Positions 1-7,745 are shown, numbered from the stretch's first letter. The stretch is DNA of 64,000 nt from DATFQE01 sp963739085 (GCA_963739085.1 CAVTZA010000004.1:310001-374000), one strand, 5' to 3'. Numbers and translations: made by a program. Notes: generated by a model from the letters alone, not told the origin.

Positions 1-621
1 GCACGCGTGATCGCGCCCCTGCGAGTGTGGCGGCGCGGGCCCGAGGACTTCCTCCTGCTCACGGAGCCCGACCTCGGCGACGTCGTCCGAACGCAGCTCC
101 TGCGTGCACGCTTCGCGGCCAAGTGCGAGATCGAGCCCGAGCAGCACACCTCCGTCGTGGTCTTCGGCGACGCGCACGGAATCGCGACCGACGACTTCGG
201 CGCCCCTGCCGTCGAGGTGCTCGACGGCGACCTCGACGCGACCGTCTCGGACGAGGAGCTCGAGCGGCTGCGAATCGAGGCGGGAACGCCCCGCTTCGGC
301 CGCGAGATCGACGATCGCGTGCTCCCGGCGGAGGCGGGCCTCGTGGAGCGTGCCGTGTCGTTCACGAAGGGCTGCTATCCCGGTCAGGAGCCGATCGCGC
401 GACTCCATTACCGCGGCCGGGCGAACCGGCGCCTGAGCGTGCTCGAGCTCGACGCAGACCACGCGCCCGCCGCCGAGGCCGAGCTGGTATTGGGCGGCAA
501 GGCGGTCGGCCGTGTCACGAGCTCGGTGCCGGGGCTGGCACTCGGCTACGTGAGGCGGGAGGTCGAAGACGGCGCGGCCCTCGAAGTCGAGGGACGGCGT
601 GCCAGAGTCCGCCCGGCATGA
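1..621 (+). CDS. ygfZ: YgfZ/GcvT-like folate-binding protein, 5'-truncated by window edge
   Basis: The reading frame is open at base 1, so the gene begins upstream. The fragment carries the YgfZ signature KGCYPGQE around residue 121, where the conserved Cys lies, followed by the C-terminal beta-barrel typical of GcvT/YgfZ proteins. Members of this family bind tetrahydrofolate and help maintain Fe-S enzymes in the cytoplasm. A GTG at base 7 could be read as a start, but the N-terminal part of the domain would then be missing, so I regard it as internal. The last four codons and the stop lie inside a tRNA-like remnant (611-653), so the extreme C-terminus may have been rewritten by an insertion or recombination event at that site. 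Confidence 0.8.
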   Translation, partial: ARVIAPLRVWRRGPEDFLLLTEPDLGDVVRTQLLRARFAAKCEIEPEQHTSVVVFGDAHGIATDDFGAPAVEVLDGDLDATVSDEELERLRIEAGTPRFGREIDDRVLPAEAGLVERAVSFTKGCYPGQEPIARLHYRGRANRRLSVLELDADHAPAAEAELVLGGKAVGRVTSSVPGLALGYVRREVEDGAALEVEGRRARVRPA

Positions 622-653
622 TTCGAACATGGGACCTCTGCCTCCGCAGGGCA
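611..653 (-). pseudogene. tRNA-Arg 3'-end remnant (possible attachment-site scar)
   Basis: Forty of 43 bases match the 3' part of the intact tRNA-Arg at 917-989 (acceptor 3' strand, T arm, variable loop, anticodon arm). Similarity stops before the D arm, so no full tRNA exists. Two of the three differences are a compensatory pair swap in the T stem; the third breaks its outermost pair. This suggests descent from another functional tRNA rather than simple drift of a duplicate. Partial copies of a tRNA 3' end are what integrative elements leave at their attachment sites. It overlaps the end of the ygfZ-like frame. Confidence 0.6.
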
Positions 654-916
654 CGCCGCTGCCGTGTCGTTCCGCCCGAAGTCGCCTGAGTTCTGATCGT
701 TACTGGCCTCGCGCTGGTTCGGGGACGAACGCCTGAACCGCAGGCCCGCAGCCGACCTGGAGGGCCAGCCCGAGCACGAGCAAGGCACGCTCCCCGTCTG
801 ACGCGCACCGTCTGAGCGCTGCCGAGGTGTTTGGGCCACAACTGGGCCATGCTCACACTCGACCGCTGGCGCTGAACCCGCGACAGGAACAGGCGTTGTG
901 CAGGGGGTTCAAAGGA
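622..916. other. Intergenic stretch between tRNA remnant and tRNA-Arg
   Basis: About 300 bases without a credible gene. Frames on both strands are compositionally like high-GC shadows, and I recognise no integrase, transposase or terminator. Its position between a tRNA 3'-end remnant and the matching tRNA makes it a candidate relic of an excised or decayed integrative element. Confidence 0.4.
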
Positions 917-989
917 TGCGCCCGGCAAGATTCGAACTTGCGACCTCTGCCTCCGCAGGGCAGCGCTCTATCCCCTGAGCTACGGGCGC
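917..989 (-). tRNA. tRNA-Arg, anticodon GCG
   Basis: A complete 73-nt cloverleaf reads on the minus strand: 7-bp acceptor (GCGCCCG/CGGGCGC), D stem GCTC/GAGC, anticodon stem CTGCC/GGCAG with loop CTGCGGA, 5-nt variable loop, T arm GCAAG-TTCGAAT-CTTGC and discriminator A; CCA is not encoded. Loop positions 34-36 are GCG (plus-strand bases 954-956), which reads CGC and CGU arginine codons. Most bacteria use an ACG anticodon deaminated to inosine for this box, so an encoded G34 is uncommon. Confidence 0.93.
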
Positions 990-1012
990 GCGGCGACCTA
1001 GTGTAGCCGCGC

Positions 1013-1906
1013 TCAGGCCCTCAGGACGATGCGGCCCACGACCTCGCCGGCCTCGACGAGCCGGTGGGCCTCGGCCGCCTCGTCGAGCGGCAGCACCCGC
1101 TCCACCCAGGGGTGCAGCTCACCGCGGGCGGCCTGCTCGAGCAGGCCGACGAATGCTTCACGCGGCGTCAGCTGGCCGGCGATGCCTTCGATGCGGGCGC
1201 GCTTGCCGACGATCCCCCAGACGCTGAACGACACGGTCGGGTCGCCGACCGCACCAGGTGTGATCAACCGTCCTTCACGGCCGAGCGCGGACACGCTGCT
1301 CTCGAACGTGCGCGCGCCGAGCGGCTCCCAGACCACGTCGGCGCCCAGCTCGGCGATGCGCGGATCGTCGTAGGCGAGCGGCTCCGCGCCGAGCTCTCGA
1401 AGCCGGTGGTGCTTCGCCTCGCTCGCGGTCGCGAACACCTCGGCGCCGAGCGAACGGCCGATGTCGATGGCGGCCTGGCCCGTGGCGCTCGAGCCGCCCT
1501 GAACGAAGAGCCGCTTGCCCGCGGCGAGCTCGCCGCGGCCGACCACGCCCCACCAGGCTGTCCGGTACGGGGTCGTCATCGAGGCCGCGACGACCGCGTC
1601 GACGCCGTCGGGGAGCGGGAAGACCCCGGCCTCGTCCGCCACGGTCAGCTCTGCGTAGGCGCCCTTCGCGCCGGCGACGACGACCCGCTCGCCGGTGTCG
1701 ACCCGGGTCCCAGCCGCGTCGCCGGGATTGCCGAGCACGAGCGGGAACGACGAGGCCCCGCCCTTGCGCTGGTTGACGTCGAAGCGGTTGACGCCTGCTG
1801 CCTCGACGCGCACGAGGGCCTGTCCTTCCGCGGGCTCCGGCTCTGCGATCTCCTCGATCCGGATCACCTCGGGGCCGCCGGTCTCATGTATGACCGCCGC
1901 GCGCAC
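1013..1906 (-). CDS. Zinc-independent quinone oxidoreductase / MDR-family NAD(P)H dehydrogenase
   Basis: A 297-residue cytoplasmic MDR-superfamily protein. The N-terminal GroES-like domain starts VRAAVIHETGGPEV, a hallmark of NADPH:quinone reductases, and the nucleotide-binding Rossmann segment has VQGGSSATGQAAI near the middle. The structural and catalytic zinc ligands of true alcohol dehydrogenases are absent, favouring a quinone or enone reductase. I chose the GTG at 1906 over the ATG at 1930 because a TAGCGT -10-like box (1919-1914) sits 7 nt before it and the family start begins here. It is divergent from the lipoprotein gene at 1929. The substrate is not predictable. Confidence 0.85.
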   Translation of the reverse strand: MRAAVIHETGGPEVIRIEEIAEPEPAEGQALVRVEAAGVNRFDVNQRKGGASSFPLVLGNPGDAAGTRVDTGERVVVAGAKGAYAELTVADEAGVFPLPDGVDAVVAASMTTPYRTAWWGVVGRGELAAGKRLFVQGGSSATGQAAIDIGRSLGAEVFATASEAKHHRLRELGAEPLAYDDPRIAELGADVVWEPLGARTFESSVSALGREGRLITPGAVGDPTVSFSVWGIVGKRARIEGIAGQLTPREAFVGLLEQAARGELHPWVERVLPLDEAAEAHRLVEAGEVVGRIVLRA

Positions 1907-1913
1907 GGAAACA

Positions 1914-1919
1914 ACGCTA
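1914..1919 (-). promoter_or_regulatory. -10 box of a probable leaderless promoter (quinone oxidoreductase)
   Basis: TAGCGT on the minus strand lies 7 nt before the GTG at 1906. A TANNNT hexamer this close places transcription start at or next to the start codon, as in leaderless actinobacterial mRNAs. Confidence 0.5.
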
Positions 1920-1928
1920 GCGATTCCC

Positions 1929-2289
1929 ATGCGTCGTGTCGCTCTGCTCCTCCTGGCTCTCGCCCTCGCCGGCTGCGGGCAGCCCACCGAGCCCACGAAA
2001 CAGGCCGAGACGCTCGGCTCGATCTCGACCGAGGGCCGGCTCGTGGCGGAGGACGTCGTCTCGGGGCGGACGACCGAAGCCGTTCGTCCGCGTCCACAGC
2101 GCAGCGCTGGCCGAGCAGGCCCACTCGCTCGAAGAGGTCGCGGCCTCACCACGCCTGCGCTCGCTGGCGGACCGCATTGCCGGGCAACTCGAAGACCTGT
2201 CCGACCGCCCCGGCGACGAGAACCTGGCCGGCCGCGTGGCCTCACGGCTCGAACGCGCGAGCCGCAGCGCGCGGGAGCTGGCCCGGTGA
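1929..2289 (+). CDS. Small lipoprotein, reading frame interrupted
   Basis: The ATG at 1929 opens a lipoprotein signal peptide (MRRVALLLL...LALAGCGQ) with a clear lipobox LAGC, so the product should be acylated and anchored outside the cytoplasmic membrane. After about 48 codons (near 2075-2090) the coherent protein continues in the +1 frame, which holds a helical, charged region (AEQAHSLEEVAAS...GQLEDLSDRP) to the stop at 2289. One inserted base explains this. The stop overlaps the GTG of the transporter downstream (GTGA), so the two are probably co-transcribed. Function unknown. Confidence 0.55.
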
Positions 2290-3513
2290 GGAGCGTCTTT
2301 CAGGTCGCGCTCGGGATCCTGGCCGCGATCGGCGGCTTCGTCGACATCGGCGACCTCGTCTTCAACGTCCAGGCGGGCGCGGCGTTCGGCTACAGCCTGC
2401 TCTGGGTCGTGGCAGTCGGGGTCGTCGGGATCATCGTGTACTCCGAGATGTGCGGCCGCGTCGCAGCCGTCGCCGGCCGGCCCGTCTTCGATGCCGTCCG
2501 CGAGCGATTCGGCTTCTCGGTGGGGCTGTCGGCCCTGGTCGCGTCGGAGATCGTCAACTTCATGACGCTGGCGGCAGAGGTCGGCGGCCTCGCGATCGCG
2601 CTGCAGCTGCTCGCCGGACTGCCGTTCCACCTGCTGGCCGCCCTGGCCGCGCTCGCGCTGGGGCTGATCATCTGGGTCCTGCCCTTCGAGTGGATCGAGC
2701 GGCTCTTCGGCTACATGGGCCTGTGCATGCTCGTGTTCGTGGTGGCGGCGATCAAGCTGCACCCGGACTGGGGCGCGGTCGCGAACGGGTTCGTGCCGAG
2801 CGCTCCGTCGGGCGACCGGCTGGTCTACGCCTATTTCGTGATCGGGCTCCTCGGCGCGGCGATGACGCCCTACGAGGTCTACTTCTACTCGTCCGGAGCG
2901 GTCGAGGAGGGGTGGACTCCCGAGAACCTCGGTTTGAATCGCGCCAACGCGATGATCGGCTACGCGCTCGGCGGGTTCCTCTCGGTGGCGCTGATCGTCA
3001 CGGCCGGGGCGCTGTTCCTGCCGAACGGAATCGAGCCGGAGCTGCTCGGGACGGTCGCGCTCGGGGCGGAGGTGCCGCTCGGCACGATCGGCCTGCTGCT
3101 CGCGCTCATCGGCATCACGTTCGCCGTCGGGGGTGCCGCCGTCGACACCTGCTTCTCGGGGGCATACAACCTCGCGCAGTTCCTCGGGTGGGAGTGGGGC
3201 AAGCACCGGCCTCACGCGGCGGCGCCCCGGTTCACGCTCGCGTGGATCGTGCTGCTCGTGCTGGCGCTGCTCGTGACGATGACCGGGATCGACCCGGTGA
3301 TGCTGACCGAGTACGCCGTGATCTTTTCCGTCGTCGCGCTGCCGCTGACCTACGCGCCGATTCTGCTCGTGGCCAACGACCGGGCCTACATGGGTCGGCT
3401 ACGCGAACGGCCGCGTCGCGAACGCCTTCGGCGTGGTCTACTTCCTGGTCATTCTCGTCGTGGCCGTGAGCGCAATCCCACTGATGGTGTTGACCAACCA
3501 GGGGCAGGGATGA
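2286..3513 (+). CDS. Nramp-family metal transporter with non-canonical motifs, C-terminal frameshift
   Basis: About 400 residues with 11 or so hydrophobic helices arranged like Nramp/MntH divalent-metal transporters of the cytoplasmic membrane. The two metal-site motifs are altered: TM1 has DIGD (residues 20-23) where Mn/Fe Nramps have DPGN, and TM6 has M-T-P-Y (193-196) where they have MPH. Similar substitutions mark the Nramp-related clades that carry other ions, so Mn2+ transport should not be assumed. Near 3393 the last helix (GRVANAFGVVYFLVIL) continues in the +1 frame and ends at 3513, pointing to one inserted base. The GTG start overlaps the lipoprotein stop; the stop overlaps the next ATG. 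Confidence 0.75.
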
Positions 3514-3854
3514 GCGTAGAGATCGACCTCGGCCTCGGGATCCTCGACCACCAGCTCATCGACGTCGAGGGGCGCCGGTGCGGCAAGGTGGACGACCTCG
3601 AGCTGGAAGGTGTGGCCGAGGGCCGCCCGACGGTCGCCGCGATTCTCGTCGGGCCTTCGGCGTGGCGGGGTCGGGGCCGACTCGGTCGACTCACCGCCCG
3701 ACTCGTCGGCGGGAGCCTAGTCCGCGTGCCGTGGGACGAGGTGGCGAAGGTGGCGGCGACGGTCGAGCTGCGGCGCAAAGCATCGGAGCTTCGCCTCGGC
3801 CGCGGAGACGACCGGGCCCGCCGTTTCGTCGAGTGGATCCCGGGGGCGCGATGA
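3510..3854 (+). CDS. PRC-barrel-like protein
   Basis: 114 residues, ATG overlapping the transporter stop (ATGA). The region LIDVEGRRCGKVDDLELEG resembles the first strands of a PRC barrel, a small beta-barrel found in ribosome maturation factors and in stand-alone proteins near transport genes. The VPWDEVAKV segment corresponds to a second conserved strand. It ends ATGA-overlapped with a second PRC-like gene, so transporter plus two PRC proteins form one unit. A regulatory or scaffold role for the transporter is an inference from position only. Confidence 0.6.
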   Translation: MSVEIDLGLGILDHQLIDVEGRRCGKVDDLELEGVAEGRPTVAAILVGPSAWRGRGRLGRLTARLVGGSLVRVPWDEVAKVAATVELRRKASELRLGRGDDRARRFVEWIPGAR

Positions 3855-4120
3855 GGGTGAGCGATCTCCTCGGCGTTCCTGTCCGCACCGAGCGTGGCGA
3901 GTCACTCGGCCACGTCCATGACGTTCGTGCCGAGCTCGGCGCGCGGTCGCTCCGGGTCACCGGGCTCGTGGTCGGCCGCCTCGGCGCGCTCGAGCGGCTC
4001 GGCCTAGGTGCGCCTCGCACACCGCTTCGGGTTCGCACTCGTGACGTCCTTCCCTGGAGCGAGGTCGTGCGCGCCGATCGCCGGGGCGTGATCGTGCGCT
4101 CGCGGACCAAGGAGGACTAG
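3851..4120 (+). CDS. PRC-barrel domain protein
   Basis: 89 residues beginning MRVSDLLGVPVRTERGES, which matches the typical opening of a PRC-barrel domain (residue-level pattern LxGxxVxTxxGxxLGxVxDV), and closing with VLPWSEVVRAD plus a VRSR segment. It overlaps the preceding gene by four bases. No membrane segment or catalytic motif is present. Together with the upstream protein it may form a two-barrel pair acting with the Nramp-like transporter, but no function can be assigned. Confidence 0.65.
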   Translation: MRVSDLLGVPVRTERGESLGHVHDVRAELGARSLRVTGLVVGRLGALERLGLGAPRTPLRVRTRDVLPWSEVVRADRRGVIVRSRTKED

Positions 4121-4152
4121 GAACCGTCGGAGCGCTGCCGAACTCATCGGGC

Positions 4153-4677
4153 GTGGCCGACGCGCCCGACATGCTCACCCTCCGCAGGCACCGGGATCTC
4201 GAGGGGAGGGAGAAGCGGCCGTTCGCGCGCAGGCTCCTGTTGTCGCTGGTCGGGGTGTTCTGCCTGCTCGGCCTGCTGAACCTCTTCGGCCAGCGCCCGC
4301 AGACGCACGTCGCCGCCGGCCCGGCCGCGTCGCTCAAGCTCTACTCGCCGGAGCGCGTTCGCAGCGGGCTCTACTTCGAATCGCGTTTCCATATCCACGC
4401 TCTCCGTGACCTCCGAGAGGCGACGATCGTGCTCGACCCCGGCTGGCTCGAGGGGATGACTCTCAACACGGTCGAGCCCGGCCCGGTCGGCGAGGCCAGC
4501 CGCGACGGCCGCCTCGCGCTCGAACTCGGCCACATCCCCGCAGGTCAGGACCACCTGCTCTTCCTGCAGTTCCAGGTCAACCCGACCAACGTTGGCCACC
4601 GGTCACAGGACGTCGAGCTCTACGACGGCGACGACCTGCTGCTCACGATCGACCGCTCGGTGACGATCTTCCCGTAG
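4153..4677 (+). CDS. Membrane-anchored hypothetical protein
   Basis: 174 residues from a GTG at 4153. A short charged cytoplasmic N-terminus is followed by one membrane helix (about residues 26-44, LLLSLVGVFCLLGLLNLF) and an extracytoplasmic domain of about 130 residues rich in beta-type segments (LKLYSPERVRSGLYFESRF, DLREATIVLDPGW, LLFLQFQVNP). No cysteine pairs or catalytic motifs are visible. It ends two bases before the GTG of the DUF421 gene, so the pair is likely co-translated, which suggests an envelope role. I do not recognise the family. Confidence 0.6.
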   Translation: MADAPDMLTLRRHRDLEGREKRPFARRLLLSLVGVFCLLGLLNLFGQRPQTHVAAGPAASLKLYSPERVRSGLYFESRFHIHALRDLREATIVLDPGWLEGMTLNTVEPGPVGEASRDGRLALELGHIPAGQDHLLFLQFQVNPTNVGHRSQDVELYDGDDLLLTIDRSVTIFP

Positions 4678-4679
4678 CC

Positions 4680-5126
4680 GTGGACCTCGTCATCAGGGCA
4701 ACCGTCGGCTTTCTCTTCGTCTTCTTCCTGACGCGCGTGGTCGGCCGCCGCGAGCTGTCCTCGCTGGAGCCGTTCGACCTGATCATGCTCGTGATGATCG
4801 GCGATCTCGTCCAGCAGGGGATCACGCAGAACGACTTCTCGGTCACCGGGATGATGCTCGTCGCCTCCACGGTCGCCCTGCTGACGGTGGCGGTCTCGTA
4901 CACGAACTTCCGCTTCCCCTGGTTGCGGCCGATCCTCGAGGGCGAGCCGGTGATCGTCGTCCAGGACGGCGAGCCGATCGAGCGCAACCTCCGGCGCAAC
5001 CGGATCACGCTGGAGGAGCTGGCGGCGCAGGCGCGCGTGCAGCAGATCGCCAGCATCGCCGACGTCGAGTGGGCCGTGCTGGAGACGGGCGGCCAGATCA
5101 CCTTCATCCCGAAGGGGCGCTCCTAG
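4680..5126 (+). CDS. DUF421/YetF-like membrane protein
   Basis: 148 residues: three N-terminal hydrophobic segments (about 1-22, 33-50 and 58-76), then a soluble cytoplasmic domain with the DUF421 core (FPWLRPILEGEPVIVVQDGE, then RNRITLEELAAQARVQQI). YetF-family proteins usually have this three-helix plus alpha/beta layout; this one is shorter than the Bacillus type, lacking the duplicated tail. GTG start immediately after the upstream stop. Its stop codon TAG forms part of a -10-like box (5124-5129) for the next gene. Confidence 0.75.
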   Translation: MDLVIRATVGFLFVFFLTRVVGRRELSSLEPFDLIMLVMIGDLVQQGITQNDFSVTGMMLVASTVALLTVAVSYTNFRFPWLRPILEGEPVIVVQDGEPIERNLRRNRITLEELAAQARVQQIASIADVEWAVLETGGQITFIPKGRS

Positions 5127-5129
5127 ACT
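5124..5129 (+). promoter_or_regulatory. -10 box of probable leaderless promoter
   Basis: TAGACT, 9 nt before the GTG at 5139; the TAG is also the stop codon of the upstream gene. Confidence 0.5.
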
Positions 5130-5138
5130 CTCGTCGTC

Positions 5139-6071
5139 GTGCCGCTGTACCTGACCGAGCAAGAGGTGGAGTCGCTCCTGGCGCCGGAGGACGCGCTCGG
5201 GCCGATCGAGGAGTGCTTCAGGCGGCTCGCGCGCGGGGCGATCGACAACCGGCCGCGCACCCGGCAGCCGATCGGGGACAGCGGGGCCTTCGCCGTCATG
5301 TCGGCGGTCGACGACGAGCTCGAGCTCGCCGGGCTGAAGTCCTACGCAGCGCTCCCCGGCGGAACGCGGTTCGTGGTCGCCTTGTTCGACACCGCCGAGG
5401 GAGAGCTCGCCGCGGTGATCGATGCGGACCGGCTCGGCCAGCTTCGCACCGGCGCGGCGAGCGGTGTCGCCGCCAAGTACCTCGCGCGCGACGGAGCGAC
5501 GTCGCTCGGCGTGATCGGCTGCGGTTTCCAGGCCGAGACGCAGGTGCACTGCATCCGTGCCGCGGTGCCGACGATCGAGCGCGTCGTCGTCTACTGCCGG
5601 ACGGAAGAGCGCCTCGAGGCCTTCTGCCGGCGCATGGACGCCGAGCCGGCCGAGTCGCACCGGGAGGCGGCCGCCGAGGACGTCGTCGTGACGGTGACGA
5701 CCTCCAGGGATCCGGTGCTCCGCGGGGAGTGGCTCAAGCCCGGGGCGCTCGTCTGCGCCGTCGGCGCGAACCACCCGAGCCGGCGCGAGCTCGACAACGT
5801 CGTGCTCGAGCGCGCAGCCTTCGTGTGCTGCGACTCGATCGAGCAGGCGAAGCTCGAATCCGGCGACCTGATCGAGCCCGTGCAGGCGGGCGTGCTCGAC
5901 TGGCTCGAGGTGCACGAGCTGCAGGAGGTGGTCGCCGGGGAGGTCGAAGGACGCCACGACGCGGACGACGTCGTGGTCTTCAAGTCGAACGGGCTGGCGG
6001 CCTGGGACGTCGCGATCGGCGCCGAGGCGATCGGACGTGCCAAGGAGCGAGGAGTCGGGACGAGGGTCTAG
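5139..6071 (+). CDS. Ornithine cyclodeaminase / mu-crystallin family protein
   Basis: 310 residues with the family architecture: an N-terminal substrate/dimer domain (TEQEVESLLAPEDAL, LKSYAALPGGTRFVV), the conserved DADRLGQLRTGAASGVAAKYLAR region, and a Rossmann NAD(P)H fold with GVIGCGFQAETQVHCI (glycine motif GCGFQA). The family includes ornithine cyclodeaminases, alanine dehydrogenases and ketimine or delta1-pyrroline-2-carboxylate reductases; sequence alone does not separate these. Start GTG 5139 is preceded by a TAGACT box. The gene stands alone transcriptionally, followed by a convergent small gene. Confidence 0.85.
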   Translation: MPLYLTEQEVESLLAPEDALGPIEECFRRLARGAIDNRPRTRQPIGDSGAFAVMSAVDDELELAGLKSYAALPGGTRFVVALFDTAEGELAAVIDADRLGQLRTGAASGVAAKYLARDGATSLGVIGCGFQAETQVHCIRAAVPTIERVVVYCRTEERLEAFCRRMDAEPAESHREAAAEDVVVTVTTSRDPVLRGEWLKPGALVCAVGANHPSRRELDNVVLERAAFVCCDSIEQAKLESGDLIEPVQAGVLDWLEVHELQEVVAGEVEGRHDADDVVVFKSNGLAAWDVAIGAEAIGRAKERGVGTRV

Positions 6072-6077
6072 GAGGGC

Positions 6078-6341
6078 CTACGTTCGGCTGCTCGCGCTCG
6101 AGCCGCGGACGGACGCGATCACGTCGTCCCCGATGGCGCGGATCAACTCGGGCCGGTCGAGCAGCCGCTCGCGCTCCGGAGGCGTGGTGCGGTTCTTGAC
6201 GTACGGATCCTCGAGGATCTCTGCGAGGGGGCGCCCTCGCTCGTGCTCGCGGATCACGTACGCGGCGACGCGCTCCTCGTGCGAGCTACGCGCGAACAAA
6301 AACGAGAACGGGTTCCGAAAGAGCTCGGAGAGCTTGGCCAC
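6078..6341 (-). CDS. Small conserved protein of unknown function
   Basis: 87 residues from a GTG at 6341. Highly charged and mostly helical: AKLSELFRNPFSFLFARSS, then EERVAAYVIREHERGRPLAEILEDPYVKNRTTPPERERLLDRP. No membrane helix, metal site or catalytic motif. The EHERGRPLAEILEDPYV segment looks like a compact helix-turn-helix-like or protein-binding motif, but I would not call it DNA-binding. Divergent from the small gene at 6367 with a 25-bp gap, which suggests shared control. Confidence 0.6.
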   Translation of the reverse strand: MAKLSELFRNPFSFLFARSSHEERVAAYVIREHERGRPLAEILEDPYVKNRTTPPERERLLDRPELIRAIGDDVIASVRGSSASSRT

Positions 6342-6352
6342 GCGGGCGATTG

Positions 6353-6358
6353 TATCCT
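6353..6358 (+). promoter_or_regulatory. -10 box of probable leaderless promoter
   Basis: TATCCT lies 8 nt before the ATG at 6367, inside a 25-bp divergent gap. Confidence 0.45.
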
Positions 6359-6366
6359 TGCCCTCG

Positions 6367-6723
6367 ATGCGCCCCCACTCGTCTCCGGCGCGGTTCGCGG
6401 AGCGCACGCTGCACGGCGTGGACGAGACCGGTGCGGAAGAGCGAGTCGTCGTCTGGATCGAGCGACGCCAGGGCGCCGTGTGGGCGGTCGGCCGCGCGAT
6501 CAACCCGCACTACCGCTCGAACGGCCGGCCCCGGCCCGACGACTACATCTTCGAGGGCTACGAGCTCGGGGACGCGCTCGAGGCCGCGAACGGGACGCTC
6601 TCCGACGACTCGCGCGTCTCGGCGCAGGACGGTCGGGCGGAGGCCGTCGCTCCGTTCGAGCGCGAAGAGGTGCTCAAGAAGCTCGAGCGCTGGTTCTTCG
6701 GGCACGATCGACAGCCGGGCTAG
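6367..6723 (+). CDS. Conserved hypothetical protein
   Basis: 118 residues, soluble. The opening MRPHSSPARFAERTLHGVDE precedes a strand-rich core (ERVVVWIERRQGAVWAVGRAI) and a helical C-terminus (PFEREEVLKKLERWFFGH). No recognised catalytic residues. The ATG at 6367 is chosen because a -10-like box sits 8 nt upstream; longer frames in the same phase have no support. It ends 14 bases before the GTG of the MqnD-like gene, which however has its own -10-like box. Confidence 0.6.
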   Translation: MRPHSSPARFAERTLHGVDETGAEERVVVWIERRQGAVWAVGRAINPHYRSNGRPRPDDYIFEGYELGDALEAANGTLSDDSRVSAQDGRAEAVAPFEREEVLKKLERWFFGHDRQPG

Positions 6724-6729
6724 TAGCCT
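6724..6729 (+). promoter_or_regulatory. -10 box of probable leaderless promoter
   Basis: TAGCCT, 8 nt before the GTG at 6738. Confidence 0.5.
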
Positions 6730-6737
6730 CGGTCGCC

Positions 6738-7565
6738 GTGCTGATCCGCCTGGGGCACAGCCCTGATCCCGACGATGCGTTCATGTTCTGGGGCCTCGCC
6801 TCGGGTGTCGTCGACCCGCACGGCTTCGAGTTCGAGCACGTCCTCGCGGACATCCAGTCGCTCAACGAGTGGGCGCTCGAGGGACGGCTCGAGGTGACCG
6901 CGCTGTCGCTCCACGCGTACCCGTTCGTCCAGGATCGCTACGGGCTGCTCCCGCACGGCGCGAGCATGGGCTCGGGCTACGGACCGATCGTGGTCGCGCG
7001 CGAGCCGATGACGAAGGAGCAGCTCGCGGGCGTGCGCGTCACTGTGCCGGGCCGGATGACGACCGCGTTCCTCGTCCTGCGCCTCTACATCGGCGATTTC
7101 GAATACCGCGAGGCGCCGTTCGACCGCATCCTCGACCAGGTGCTGGAGGGCCAGGCCGACGCCGGCCTGCTGATCCACGAGGGCCAGCTGACCTACGGGC
7201 TGCGCGGCCTCCAGAAGGTGGTGGATCTCGGCGAGTGGTGGCTCCTCGAGACCGGGCTGCCGCTTCCGCTCGGTGTGAACGCCGCCCGGCGCGACCTCGG
7301 CGAGGAGGCATTGCGCGAGCTCTCCGTCGTGCTCGCGGAATCGATCCGTGCCGGGCTCGAGAACCGGCAGGACGCGCTCGCGTACGCCGGCCAGTTCGGG
7401 CGCGGGCTCGACCCGGAGCTGACCGACCGCTTCGTCGGCATGTACGTGAACGAGCTGACGCAGGACTACGGCGACGAGGGCCGCTCCGCCGTGGCGGAAC
7501 TGCTGCGCCGCGGCGAGCAGATCGGCGCCTTCCCCGAGCCCGTTCGGGTCGAGTTCGTCGGCTAG
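6738..7565 (+). CDS. MqnA/MqnD-family protein (menaquinone futalosine pathway type)
   Basis: 275 residues beginning VLIRLGHSPDPDDAFMFWGL, the characteristic start of MqnD (1,4-dihydroxy-6-naphthoate synthase) and relatives, which adopt a periplasmic-binding-protein fold in the cytoplasm. Other family features are SLHAYPFVQDRYGLLPHGASMGSGYGPIVV and AGLLIHEGQLTYG. MqnD acts on cyclic dehypoxanthinyl futalosine in menaquinone synthesis. No other mqn gene is nearby, and the MqnA/MqnD/SBP family also has members of unknown role, so I keep the name general. GTG start with a TAGCCT box 8 nt upstream. The stop overlaps a hairpin-ended repeat element. Confidence 0.75.
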   Translation: MLIRLGHSPDPDDAFMFWGLASGVVDPHGFEFEHVLADIQSLNEWALEGRLEVTALSLHAYPFVQDRYGLLPHGASMGSGYGPIVVAREPMTKEQLAGVRVTVPGRMTTAFLVLRLYIGDFEYREAPFDRILDQVLEGQADAGLLIHEGQLTYGLRGLQKVVDLGEWWLLETGLPLPLGVNAARRDLGEEALRELSVVLAESIRAGLENRQDALAYAGQFGRGLDPELTDRFVGMYVNELTQDYGDEGRSAVAELLRRGEQIGAFPEPVRVEFVG

Positions 7566-7733
7566 GAGGGCTTGGGGGAATGTCGCTCGTTGGCAGGGTG
7601 CGATGGTCGTTCCGAGGCAAGGACGCAGGGAGCGTCCGTGTACTAGGACGCGTAGCGTGGGCGCGACCGAGGACGCAGCCTCGGGGCGAGCAGCGCGCCC
7701 TGACGACACAGCCGATATTGCGCCAAGCCCTCC
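7565..7733. repeat. Hairpin-ended intergenic element, copy 1 (with internal insert)
   Basis: The ends form a perfect 11-bp inverted repeat, GGAGGGCTTGG at 7565-7575 and CCAAGCCCTCC at 7723-7733. About 55 bases at its right end align with the right end of the element at 10523-10616, including a shared CCTCGGGGCGAGCAGCGCG core, and about 38 bases at the left ends also align. Copy 1 carries an extra stretch of roughly 70 bases between these blocks. It starts on the last base of the MqnD-like gene stop codon and ends 12 bases before the thiolase start. Confidence 0.7.
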
Positions 7734-7745
7734 CTTGTTGGGCGC

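Noticed and set aside
622..916. Integrase or transposase relic between the tRNA remnant and tRNA
   Set aside because: No recombinase motif in any frame; only the tRNA similarity is supported.
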